A DNA stretch of 64,000 nucleotides from Mortierella sp. BCC40632 (taxonomy: Eukaryota > Mortierellomycota > Mortierellomycetes > Mortierellales > Mortierellaceae): NCBI GenBank assembly GCA_011634665.1, contig WAEK01000005.1, positions 2,055,001 to 2,119,000 of the forward strand. Direction: 5' to 3'. Below, one piece after another: positions 22,536-32,202 of the stretch. The notes beneath the pieces were generated by a model. That model searched no databases, was not told the DNA's origin, and worked only from the letters and a program-made list of their open reading frames with translations. The translations under genes were made by a program, and so were the position numbers. The number at the start of each line of letters is the position of its first letter. The stretch's first letter is position 1.

Positions 22536-24521
22536 TTATCTCCGAGCTGTTCTTCCATGAAATAGAGGCTTTGGGGCCTCAATCGGGCCATCTTGATATG
22601 GAGTAGCAACTGGGTTGTAGAAATGCTCGACATGGTCGTAGAAATGAGGTGGATTAGGGTACTGTGGTTCTGGATCCAGTAAAGGCTTATAAAACTCCGG
22701 ACTCGCACCCTGCACTCGTCGATTCCTCATCACCCTTTCATAGTCGTTTGAAGTGTCGGCTTCACTAAAACAAACACTGCCGCTCAGGTCCCCAAAATAG
22801 CTGATGTTCTGACTGATTTCTTGAGACCTGCTCCTGCCATAGCCACTGTCGCTGTACATTGCTTGGCTGTCATAATTGGCTGTTTGATTATCGCCTTCTG
22901 GGTGTGGGTGTGGGTTATTGTACATTGGGACTGGGACCTCAGATCTCATGGAGCTCCTTTGATCGACATAGCCAGATCCTATGGATGCACGAATGTACTG
23001 TGGATCTCGAGGAGCAGTCTCCATGAAAAGATTGAATCCATAGTTTTGTCCCCGTATTGAAGAGGGTTCCTGAGGGTTCCGAGCTTTTGTGGTTTCGAGG
23101 TTATTCTCCCAGGACACTCGCTCTTCGACATAGCCACTGCTGGATAATACTTGGAGCTGAATTCTGGAACGTGAGTTCTGAGGATTTCGTGGGATGGGAC
23201 CTTGTGGTCCTCGGATGGTTGGACCTTGAACTGTACGCAAATGATGACCAGGATTACTTCCGCTTCCAGGACCATCATTTCCTGAAGAGCCTTTAGAGCT
23301 TCCATACTCATTTGCCTTAGCCTCTCTCATCCGTTTCCGGTGGTGGAGGAAAACAAGCAAACTAGCAATGCCCACTATAGCCACAAAACTTCCAACACTA
23401 GCACCGACGACTAGTCCAAGGTTAGTCTTTGACGAAGTGTCTTCCCCCCCTGAACCGCCTGGAGAGGGACGAGGTGTTGTGTTGTTCTTTCCGTCCGGCG
23501 AAGGATTTGATGGCAAAAATGTCGTCTGCCAATTGCTAGTCCGCATGTTGTAAACGAGCGTGGTGTTCGTTTTCACGGGCCCCTGATTAGTTACACCGCC
23601 CCAGATAACAAAGTGATCGTTGGTGGTAGCGCAGGCTGGTCCTGTTCTGAAACCCTCCATCCCTGAACTAGGGCCCTGCACCCATGTCATTGTTGCTAGA
23701 TCCAGGGTGAAAACATCGCTGAGATATGAAAATGTTCCCATGTTTCCTCCATAAAGGATAATCTTGGTTCCGTTATAGGCAGTTGACAAACAAGTATTCA
23801 CACGTGAACTCGGTACGGTACCCTTAGTCGGTAATTTGCTCCATCCGGTGGTATTGCTCCAAACATAGACGAACTCGAAAGCTCTACTTGAAATCTCATT
23901 CGCGGTGTGTCCAAAGAGAACCAGTTTGTCCAGCGCCTGGCTCCATACTACATCCGCATCGTTCCAACTTTCCGAGTCGGGTATCGCGGTCAAGTTACGA
24001 GAGGTACCCTTTTCAAGGTTGCACTCAAAGACCACAGGACGAGGGTCCATGCTCCTGTAGACAAAATATGTCAATCCTGTTTTGGGGTCGGTGATTCCAC
24101 CGCTCAGGAGCAATACTTTGTCGAGGCTGATAGGTAATTTGAGTGTACTCGGACTCCAGACATCCGTCCCCACAGAATACTGACGGACTGCTTTAGCTCC
24201 AAGCGAAACTATGGATTGTCCATCCTTCGAAATTGCAGATAAGAGAGCGCCATCTGCACCAGCATTGGCTAGCTTCTTGAATGGTACTGAATCCGTGCTC
24301 CAGGGGGTTGAAAGATCAATCGAGAAAGCCTGAGGAAGTGTAACGGTCTCATCCAGACCCGTTAGACCCCCTAGAACATAGAGCGCTTTTCCTTCTTGGA
24401 ATGAAACTGCTGCTTTCCAGACTCCCTGCGGTTTGAATGCCTGGCCTTCGACAACTGAATAAAGACTGAAAAGTACGAAAAAACTCTGTATCAGACCCCT
24501 GAACTGCCCGATGCCGAACAT
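22536..24521 (-). CDS. Kelch-repeat single-pass membrane protein 3, 661 aa, intronless
   Basis: One open frame from an ATG. Residues 1-26 form a signal peptide ending SVVEGQ. Propeller strands include KALYVLGGLTGL, KIILYGGNMGTFSYLSDVFT and DHFVIWGGVTNQGPVKTNTT. The blade pattern is the same as in Kelch genes 4 and 5 (WQTTF before the stalk). A membrane helix lies at about 368-392 (LGLVVGASVGSFVAIVGIAS), followed by HHRKRMRE. The tail of about 270 residues carries spaced R-[ND]-PQ and Y-V-[ED]-[EQ]-R motifs (RNPQNS, RNPQEP, RDPQYI; GYVEERVSWE, GYVDQRSSMR). These also occur in gene 4, suggesting a shared tail function such as adaptor binding. Function is otherwise unknown. Confidence 0.85.
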   Translation of the reverse strand: MFGIGQFRGLIQSFFVLFSLYSVVEGQAFKPQGVWKAAVSFQEGKALYVLGGLTGLDETVTLPQAFSIDLSTPWSTDSVPFKKLANAGADGALLSAISKDGQSIVSLGAKAVRQYSVGTDVWSPSTLKLPISLDKVLLLSGGITDPKTGLTYFVYRSMDPRPVVFECNLEKGTSRNLTAIPDSESWNDADVVWSQALDKLVLFGHTANEISSRAFEFVYVWSNTTGWSKLPTKGTVPSSRVNTCLSTAYNGTKIILYGGNMGTFSYLSDVFTLDLATMTWVQGPSSGMEGFRTGPACATTNDHFVIWGGVTNQGPVKTNTTLVYNMRTSNWQTTFLPSNPSPDGKNNTTPRPSPGGSGGEDTSSKTNLGLVVGASVGSFVAIVGIASLLVFLHHRKRMREAKANEYGSSKGSSGNDGPGSGSNPGHHLRTVQGPTIRGPQGPIPRNPQNSRSRIQLQVLSSSGYVEERVSWENNLETTKARNPQEPSSIRGQNYGFNLFMETAPRDPQYIRASIGSGYVDQRSSMRSEVPVPMYNNPHPHPEGDNQTANYDSQAMYSDSGYGRSRSQEISQNISYFGDLSGSVCFSEADTSNDYERVMRNRRVQGASPEFYKPLLDPEPQYPNPPHFYDHVEHFYNPVATPYQDGPIEAPKPLFHGRTARR

Positions 24522-24823
24522 CTTCGTGGTGACAGTGTCTACGAGTCAAATGACAACTGGGTGGCGCCTTTTGGTGTCAGGGTCCTGATAAAATGAGAAT
24601 CGGTAAAGGTGCTTGAGGATATGATGGTGAAGTGGGGTGGAGCCAGCAAGCAGCTGTGTGTAAAGGGGTGGAAATGAGAAGGGTATTTGCTAGCCAGACT
24701 TCGGGTATTTGGGTGGGGATGTGAAAGAAGTCAAAGCGACAGGGTCAACAAGCCGACGTGAGGCCCATGACGGGCGTGAGAGTGAGAGTGGGTGAGAGTG
24801 GGTGAGAGGGGAGAGGGGAGGAG

Positions 24824-24876
<53 letters not shown>

Positions 24877-26655
24877 AACACGCTGAATATGCAGGCGATT
24901 GAGCAGGATCTCTGGGATGGACTAGCCAAAGGGCGGAGTTGGGTTCTCTTGTCTGTGTTTGTGAGCACTTTGACGAGCAAATGGCCATCGATAGGGAGGT
25001 CTATCAAATATTAAGCGGCGCCCCCTCCCTCAGGTTGGTCACTCAAGCAACCTGCATGGTTAGGAAGAGGGTTTCGGTTCTACCAAGATTGAGCGTGGAG
25101 AAGACGGAGAGTGAGGAGAGTAGTAGCTCTGACCCAGACAAAAGATGGCTCTGGACGAATGAGTAAAAGATCAATCTGCCGGAGGCAAACATTCTCCCCA
25201 AAAGTCGGAGGAAGAGTGCCCAGCATGATGAGCCCTTGTGTTGATTCAGGTGACAGCTTGCTTAATCTTGATTGTCAAATTACAAATGACAAGTCAGGAT
25301 GACTGGATGAACCAAAGGTGTGTCCCCAATCCCCTGAGGACCGACCCCCCATCTCTTGTCCGTGGCCTCGTCTGGCTTCAGCAACCAAAAAATAATTCAG
25401 GTACCAGAATTTGACCAAGGATGCTCATATCAAGATAACGGTACTTTCACGGCTCTCGTTTTCTTTCTCTCTCTCTTTGTGTGAATGTGAGTGCCTGTTG
25501 GTATACCGCCGTTCTGCTCCAATACGAACCAACGACATGTGCTCATATGGCGGCCACCAATAAATCGACTTCCTCATGTGTTGACTCTCTGAGCAACTCA
25601 CCGGCGTTCCAGCGTGTTACCATCCACATATCAAGCCACTACCCTTACTTCCTCTTAGTATTCTCTTTAACTAACCTGGCAATGGGTGCCGTCACCTAAA
25701 ACATCTCCACCCATGCTTCATTGCCTGCTTCCTAAGGGAGTGTATCTGAAGAGGAGGAATTTGCTGTTGGAGAGAAAAATAGGCGTCAAACCTTTTTTTT
25801 TTTTGGGATTCGACACAGTTGGTGCCTTAGCTCATACTTGGCCTCGCGTCTTGTATCGGTTATTAAGCCCACCCAAACAAAATCGATCATGTAGGCCAAT
25901 GCTGGTGTCAATATGCAAGCATTTTTTTTGATCCGCATTAAAAAGAAATGATATCGCATAAAAACTATCCAATAAAAGCCGGAGTGATCTCGTCAAACTC
26001 TTTTTGCCCCTGTCAATCCATGTCTGATGACATTGCTTACTTAAATCCTCTGCTCTTATATTGCTATGATACTTCCCTTCAACACCATATCTTGTCAACA
26101 TTGTTGCACAAAGCCACACCAGGGCCAATATCCCGCCTGAGTTTGACGTAGTCGAGTCGAAGCCTCTCCTGTCACAAAGAAAATCTTAAAGACAAGGCGG
26201 CCGTTGTTCTCTTCTCCACACTATTGCCGTAGGCAGGTCGAATCTACGAGATAGTTGCTGTTGAGTCCTCGCCTTATCCCAATTGCTGGAGCGCTCTGGG
26301 TAAAAAGAGGAATCAGCCCTGTAGTCTTAATACATGGCCCCCTTTCTGGATTAGACCCTTTGCCAAGATTGTGTCGTAATCAGAAATCGCTGGATCCTCA
26401 CCGCCTTCTCCTTTACTTCATAGAATAGAGGAGATCCAGGAGTCAAAAGGGAAGCGAGTGTCATTCCTGTCATATTAGTTTGGAGGTATGGAATGGAAAA
26501 GGGAAAAGAATGAAAGGTGTTTGGTGCTCGATCGCTCTCCCCCCCCCCCTCGGATACAGCGAAGCAGAGTGGATGGACAATGCGTGCATCTATCCCCAGG
26601 ATTTCATCCGCCTACTCATATGGATCTTTTTTTTTCTGAAGAGTGGTCGACATAG
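24522..26655. other. Intergenic upstream of Kelch gene 3
   Basis: Apart from the (GA)n repeat near 24830 I see no gene. A few small frames exist, but their composition is not protein-like. Together with the purine-rich minisatellite that follows, this is one of the widest gaps in the Kelch cluster. Confidence 0.5.
24828..24874. repeat. (GA)n microsatellite
   Basis: About 23 GA units (CT on the sense strand of Kelch gene 3) lie about 310 bp upstream of its ATG. Confidence 0.9.
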
Positions 26656-26829
26656 CTAAGAATTGGAAATAGCTCCATGTCTAGTAGAGGGGTCGTCTTT
26701 CCAGGTGACATGGTTGCAATTGGTGGGTTCGCGGGGGAGATTTATGGTGGGTTCACGGAGGAGATTTGTGGATGTTGTGGTTGGGTGTGAGTAGTTTGCA
26801 GAGGGGTAAGAGTATTTAAACCTGACGAA

Positions 26830-27330
26830 AAATGACAAGAGTGAGAAGCTGAGAAGGTGAGAGTGTAAGAGAGTAAGAGAGTGAGAGAGTGAGGGTAAGA
26901 GGGCGAGAAAACGAGAAACTGAGAAACTGAGAAACTGAGAAAGCGAGAAAGCGAGAAGCTGGGAAAGCGAGAAACTGAGAAAGCGAGAAACTGAGAAAGT
27001 GAGAAACTGTGAGAGTGAGAAAATGAGAAAGTGTGAGAGTGAGAGAGCGATAGAGTGAGAAAGTGAGAGAGAGTGGAAGGGCAAGAGAGTGGAAAGGTAG
27101 GAGAGTGGAAAGGAAGGAGAGTGAAGAGAGAGACTGAGAAATGTGTTTTTTAAAGAGCGAGAGTGAGTATGGGAGAGAGAAAGAATATGAAAGTAAGGAA
27201 GGGAGAGGGCAAAGAGAGTAAAGAAGGAGGGGAGGGGGCAAAGAGAGTAGAGAAGATGGGGAGGGGGCAAAGAGAGTAGAGAAGATGGGGAAGGAAAAGA
27301 TGGAGGGGGAGAAGAAGAAGAAGAAAAAGA
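26830..27330. repeat. Polypurine minisatellite block
   Basis: About 500 bp of nearly pure purine on the plus strand. From about 26905 to 27070 it is built from octamers of the type GAGAAACT/GAGAAAGC. From about 27200 to 27292 there are three copies of a ~30-bp unit around GGGGGCAAAGAGAGTAGAGA. Two frames on the other strand are open through it and translate to Ser/Leu/Phe/His repeats; these are not genes. Long polypurine-polypyrimidine tracts can adopt triplex DNA, which is a property of the class and was not measured here. Confidence 0.85.
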
Positions 27331-27752
27331 GAAGGAAGTGGGAGAAAAGGCGATCGAGAAACATAAGACCAGCTTTGGAATGATACAGAAGAGCAAGGTC
27401 CGAGTTGCTCTCATGTTACCCAAAAGAGAACTGCTGTGTCGTCGGGGCGTAAAACGAGCAATAAAGACCCCTCCTCTCTCCAGGATTCATCCCATTCAAG
27501 GACTCCTTCCGAGGAGTGGATTTCAAATGAGCATCGCTTCTTCACATTCCATGCAGAGAGTCAACAAACATCGCCATCTTCACCTTTCGCATCTCTCATC
27601 AGCTTTCGTCCTTTTCCCAAACCCTCCCTCTCTCCTCCTCCTCCTCCTCCTCCTCCCTTCCTTGAACAGGTAGCCAATCATCAAAAGGTCACTACTTTGG
27701 CTGTAGTTGCTAAATATTCTATTATTACACTCTCCGGTCCTTAACACACACA

Positions 27753-29552
27753 TTATAAGATGCCTGTTGCTTGGTACTTCTGATCTTGGTGCTGTTGTGG
27801 TCTGGTTGCCCTTTGGGAATTATTCATGCTTGGTACAGTCGAAGTCGTATCATAGTAAAAGTTTGGATGACTCCCATATCGTGCAGAGATATACTCTGGA
27901 TGTCGCGCCCATGCCTCTGGCCCTGGCTCAAACGCGTTGTTCAAAAGCGGATTCAGTGCTTGAGGTGGATGTACCGGTCCATTCATGCCTCTGTCATTGT
28001 AGCCAGCCTCGCCTCGATTGACTTCCTCAATATTGTTTGAGCCAGCTGTTGCTGGCCTGTTGTTCTGATGTCTCGGATTGTAGGTAACATTACCATCCAT
28101 GTCTTGCGGAAGAGGATTGGATCTCATTAAACTCATTGGCTCCACGTAGTTTGAATTAGGCGCACAGTGAGGATCCCGAGGGAAATGCCCACCATGCGCA
28201 TTATACCCATAGTTTTGGAGTGGTATTGCAGTCAACCCTTGTGGATTTCGAGAAGAAGGCTTCTGATAAAGAGGATCCCCTGAATTGTCTTCGTCGCCAC
28301 CAGTGTTAAATTCTGGGTTTCGTTTCATAAAGACTTTCTGTGGATCTCGCATCATTAGTTTCTCTTGAGGGTTTCTGTTGGGTTGATCTTGTGATGCCCT
28401 TGTGTCTTGAGGTGCTTGTTTAGACTTTGTAACGAACAGACCACCAGCTCTCTTGCGGCGGATGAAAATGTAGAAACCAACAGCCCCAAAGACTACCACC
28501 AATCCCCCAACTATGAGGCCAATCATTAGCCCATGACTTGAATTAGGATTCGGGGAAAAGGTTGTCTGCCATTGGTTGGTCTTTAGGTTGTAGATGAGCG
28601 TCTCGTTTGATTGAATAGATCCTTTTTTAGCAGCGCCTCCCCAAGCTATAAAGAAATCATTGGTAACAGCACAGGCCATTCCCTTTCTCCCACTTTCCGA
28701 TCCAGCGCTAATTCCTTGAGTCCACACCATCGTTTTCATATCCAAGATATAAATGTCGCTCAGGTACATACCAACTCTTTCTCCACCAAAGAGGATCTGC
28801 TTTGTTCCGTCGTATGCCGGTACTAGACACGGAAAGGCTCGAGAAGCGGGTATGGAGCCTCCTACAGGAATAGTTCCCCATCTTGATTCCAGATCCCAGA
28901 AACTAATGGTACGACTTATGGAAGTAACTTGGGCTCCGAGTAGGGTCACTGACTTTCCAACGCTGTTCCACGAAAGAGTTCCTCCATACTCTTCGATTGA
29001 AGTTACGAATCGAGCGCCACCGTCCGAAGGGTTGTACTGGATCATTCTAACGGGACTGGCGGGATTGCTGGGATCAATAGATTGAAAATAGATCATGCCA
29101 GTTGCGGGATCCATACCGGAGCCTAGACATGGGACTGCCACATCGCAATCTCTACTCAGCTCAAATGAGCTCTGCTTCCATGTGTTTGTTGGTATCGAGT
29201 ACTCCATCATGAGTTGTTCTCCAAACATAACGATGGACTGTCCATCTCTTGACAGGGTTGCTGCACGGAGAGGGACAGGGCCTGGACTCTTCATTTCCTT
29301 GTATGGCACCGAAGATGTATCCCAAGGAATGGAAAGGTCGATCGAGAATAGCTGAGAGACATCTTGAGTTGTATTGGTCGCAACGTCATGAAAGACGCCT
29401 CCCTGAATATAGAGTGCCTTCTTCTCTTGAAATACCGAGGCAGCTTTCCAAGTGAAGACCGGGGTGTATCCCTGAACATGGACTAGATTGAGGGTCACAA
29501 GAACCAGCCCAATGTTCTGTAGCAATTCGATAGGCCACTGGCGACTGATCAT
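27753..29552 (-). CDS. Kelch-repeat single-pass membrane protein 4, 599 aa, intronless
   Basis: A single open frame. The signal peptide (about residues 1-28) ends HVQG. Propeller strands include KALYIQGGVFHDV, KQILFGGERVGMYLSDIYIL, DFFIAWGGAAKKGSIQSNET and NLKTNQWQTTF. A membrane helix lies at about 341-364 (GLMIGLIVGGLVVVFGAVGF), then IRRKRAG. The tail of about 235 residues repeats R-[ND]-PQ (RNPQEK, RDPQKV, SRNPQGL). It has an RNYGYN/QNYGYN-like block shared with gene 3, which supports genes 3 and 4 being close paralogues. The ATG at 29552 is the only reasonable start. Role unknown. Confidence 0.85.
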   Translation of the reverse strand: MISRQWPIELLQNIGLVLVTLNLVHVQGYTPVFTWKAASVFQEKKALYIQGGVFHDVATNTTQDVSQLFSIDLSIPWDTSSVPYKEMKSPGPVPLRAATLSRDGQSIVMFGEQLMMEYSIPTNTWKQSSFELSRDCDVAVPCLGSGMDPATGMIYFQSIDPSNPASPVRMIQYNPSDGGARFVTSIEEYGGTLSWNSVGKSVTLLGAQVTSISRTISFWDLESRWGTIPVGGSIPASRAFPCLVPAYDGTKQILFGGERVGMYLSDIYILDMKTMVWTQGISAGSESGRKGMACAVTNDFFIAWGGAAKKGSIQSNETLIYNLKTNQWQTTFSPNPNSSHGLMIGLIVGGLVVVFGAVGFYIFIRRKRAGGLFVTKSKQAPQDTRASQDQPNRNPQEKLMMRDPQKVFMKRNPEFNTGGDEDNSGDPLYQKPSSRNPQGLTAIPLQNYGYNAHGGHFPRDPHCAPNSNYVEPMSLMRSNPLPQDMDGNVTYNPRHQNNRPATAGSNNIEEVNRGEAGYNDRGMNGPVHPPQALNPLLNNAFEPGPEAWARHPEYISARYGSHPNFYYDTTSTVPSMNNSQRATRPQQHQDQKYQATGIL

Positions 29553-29916
29553 TTTCTGAACTGGTCCCTGAGACGCCCTGCAAGATCTTGGTTCTCGGGA
29601 AGATGTAAAAGTGCTGCCTTAAAAAAAAAAAAAAAAAAAAAGTCGAGCAGGACTGGATGCCAGAGATGGTGTGAGGTCCGTTGAAGAGAAACGGAGACAA
29701 GAGACAAAAATCGGCGACGCCGACCACCTGGGCTCCTCTTGCAGGCTTAGGAGAGAGGTGAGAAAGAGGCAATAGAGGTATTGTTGTACAAAGGGAGGCC
29801 AAAAAGAGTCGAGGGAAAAAGGTGGGCGCAGGAGATGAGCAGATGAATGATCGACATTTAGGCAAAATATGATGAGAAATGAAGAATGATTTTATTTCAA
29901 GATGATCAACAAGTCA
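29553..29916. other. Short spacer between Kelch genes 4 and 5
   Basis: About 364 bp with an A-tract at 29621-29641, so close that the promoter of gene 4 probably overlaps the 3' end region of gene 5. No gene is seen. Confidence 0.6.
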
Positions 29917-32202
29917 TCAGTTTTGCAGGCCTGATGAGCCTACTCTCGGGTGACCCTGCTCCGTTGGATCGGTCTTTGTGGCGGCAGATTTGGAGCTTCT
30001 TGAACCGTTGACAGCATTAGAAAACGCTGCTGAGCTGCTATGGTACCAGTAATTATCGTTATTATGGGAGGGAGTATGACGCGCTGACACATACTCGGGA
30101 TGTCGAGGGTCAGGCTCTGGTACAGTTTGGTAAGTGCCGTTCAAGAAGGAACTCAAAGCATGTGGATCGTCTCGATGGCCGCTGGGAGCTGTAGCGCCGA
30201 AGTTCGGAGGAAGCTCAGTCTTGTGACCCATTCTTGTTGGCCTGCCTTGATTAGGATATCTTTGACCACTGTTCTCTTGGGACGATCGAGGACCTTTGTT
30301 CGAAAGGGGCTGCACAGATCCTTTCGAGTCATAGTAACCAAATCCTCGGGCGTGTTGTGGGTCCTGAGCATCATTCTCCAAGGCTGCATGATTTTCGCCC
30401 ACTTTATCAAACGGCGACCGGAAATGGGGATGGTTGATCCTGTCTTCTTCTACATCATAACCCTCATTATACTCCTCTTTTCCATAAGCTCGATTACTGC
30501 TGCCAGAAAGCCCTTGCTCGATATACTCTGCTTTGCCAGGCCTCGGGTTCTTGTCCATAGGCTGCTCTCGAGGGCCAGTAGCAGCGTTACAACCACCATT
30601 ATACTCTTCTTTACCAAATCTGTTGTTCCAGCCAGCAGAATGGCCTCGAGAGTGAGTACTGCCACCTGAACCATCGTTGTACTCTGTTTTGCCCACTCTT
30701 TGATCCTTACTCTTGTGGTGACCGTCGATGTACTCCTCTTTACCTACTCTTTGATTCCTGCTCTCTTGATGTTCGTCGTCGTGCTCCAATCTCTCGTCTC
30801 CCTGGTGGCGGCTTGCCTTTCCTTTGCCACTTGTTTCTTCAGGGTTTCTTTGAGTGTATACGTCGGCAACTCCCATATGAATTCCCCAGCCATGGGCAGC
30901 AGTCTGGGGTTTCCGTACTGTCGGCTCAATCTCAGAGGGACTCGACTCCAGTGCAATAGAATGACTGAGGTCCGGCTCAGCCATCTTGTCCACTTCCTCA
31001 TCCAGCTCTAAACCTCCATCCATCACTGCATCCTGACTCTTGCGCCGACGTACAAATATACAGAGACCAACAGCGCCAATGATCGCCACCAATCCTCCAG
31101 CAGAAGCACCAATAATCAGACCAAGACTTGACTTTTGAGTAGAATCGCCACTCTTTGCTGAAGGGTTTTCGGTAAGTGGTTCTGGCGAGTAGTTGGTCTG
31201 CCAGGCGTCAGTCTTCATGTTGTACACGAGCGTTACATTCGTCTTTACCGGTCCCATGGTTTCGAAGCCTCCCCAAGAGATAAAGAGATCGTTGGTCACA
31301 GCACAGGCCACTCCTCTCCGTCCACTTCCTGTCTCTGCACTACGACCCTGTGTCCATGTCATTGTCAACAAGTCCAGGATATAAACATCGCTAAAGAGCG
31401 TTGAGAGGTCTATTGAACCACCAAATAGAAGCAATTTGGTCCCACCATAGGCTGGTACAATGCATGCATCGCTTCGAGCTGTGGGGGCTGTGCCCTTGGT
31501 TTGACTGACCCCCCATCCTGTTTCTGGACTCCAATAACGAGGAGTTGTAAATGAATCTTGTTCACGAAGGAGCTCGTCTCTCCCAAACATAATCAGCTTG
31601 TTTAATGCAGCGCTCCATATCACGACCACTTTGTTCCACGTTTCCGAATCTGGGATAGGGGGAAGAGGTTTGGAAGTACGACTCGGAGGATCGTATTCAA
31701 GGATCACGATGCCGGTGCTGTTGACTTTGCCACTCGGGACATAAAACTTGCCAGTGTTGGGATCCATGGCACTTCCACAATAGCCGATCATCCCAGGCAC
31801 GCTCGTGTAGTTGGCCAGCTGTGTGGTACTCCAACTCTCGTTTTTGAATGTGTACTCGGAGAAGGATTGATTCTGAAACACGACCATCGTACTTCCATCC
31901 TTGGTGATCGCCATTGAGCGACTATAATAGGGTAGTGATGTAATGCTTTTGTGGAATGGTGGCGAAGAAGCGTCCCAGGAAGTTGAGAGGTCGAGTGAGA
32001 ACATTTGATTAAAGGTTCCCCTAGGAAACAGGGGAATGGTGTATCCTCCACGCACGTAGAGTCCCTTCCCTTCGATAAAGGTGAATGAGCTTGCCCAAGT
32101 GATCTTCGGGTCGGACTCGTTTTGACCGCTCACAAGAGCTAAAACCCCTGTCAGGAGTGCCAATGGCCTTTTCAAGTCGAATCGTCGCCGCTTGGTGGCC
32201 AT
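29917..32202 (-). CDS. Kelch-repeat single-pass membrane protein 5, 761 aa, intronless
   Basis: The largest member of the array. The N-terminus has a basic patch (ATKRRRFDLKRP) before a hydrophobic signal (LALLTGVLALVSGQ). Propeller strands include KGLYVRGGYT, TKLLLFGGSIDLSTLFSDVY and DLFISWGGFETMGPVKTNVT. A membrane helix lies at about 359-384 (LGLIIGASAGGLVAIIGAVG), then VRRRKSQ. The tail of about 375 residues is unusual. Five repeats of a G-K-x-E-Y core (VGKEEYIDG, VGKTEYNDG, FGKEEYNGG, PGKAEYIEQG, YGKEEYNEG) are spaced 19-34 residues apart in a charged, His/Ser-rich context. These could be tyrosine-based docking or phosphorylation sites, which is inference. The C-terminus PEPDPRHPEYVSARH resembles a PEYISARYG stretch in gene 4. 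Confidence 0.85.
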   Translation of the reverse strand: MATKRRRFDLKRPLALLTGVLALVSGQNESDPKITWASSFTFIEGKGLYVRGGYTIPLFPRGTFNQMFSLDLSTSWDASSPPFHKSITSLPYYSRSMAITKDGSTMVVFQNQSFSEYTFKNESWSTTQLANYTSVPGMIGYCGSAMDPNTGKFYVPSGKVNSTGIVILEYDPPSRTSKPLPPIPDSETWNKVVVIWSAALNKLIMFGRDELLREQDSFTTPRYWSPETGWGVSQTKGTAPTARSDACIVPAYGGTKLLLFGGSIDLSTLFSDVYILDLLTMTWTQGRSAETGSGRRGVACAVTNDLFISWGGFETMGPVKTNVTLVYNMKTDAWQTNYSPEPLTENPSAKSGDSTQKSSLGLIIGASAGGLVAIIGAVGLCIFVRRRKSQDAVMDGGLELDEEVDKMAEPDLSHSIALESSPSEIEPTVRKPQTAAHGWGIHMGVADVYTQRNPEETSGKGKASRHQGDERLEHDDEHQESRNQRVGKEEYIDGHHKSKDQRVGKTEYNDGSGGSTHSRGHSAGWNNRFGKEEYNGGCNAATGPREQPMDKNPRPGKAEYIEQGLSGSSNRAYGKEEYNEGYDVEEDRINHPHFRSPFDKVGENHAALENDAQDPQHARGFGYYDSKGSVQPLSNKGPRSSQENSGQRYPNQGRPTRMGHKTELPPNFGATAPSGHRDDPHALSSFLNGTYQTVPEPDPRHPEYVSARHTPSHNNDNYWYHSSSAAFSNAVNGSRSSKSAATKTDPTEQGHPRVGSSGLQN

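Noticed and set aside
26656..27423. Two long overlapping minus-strand frames (255 and 182 codons)
   Set aside because: They translate to Ser/Leu/Phe repeats created by the polypurine minisatellite and have no domain or other coding support.
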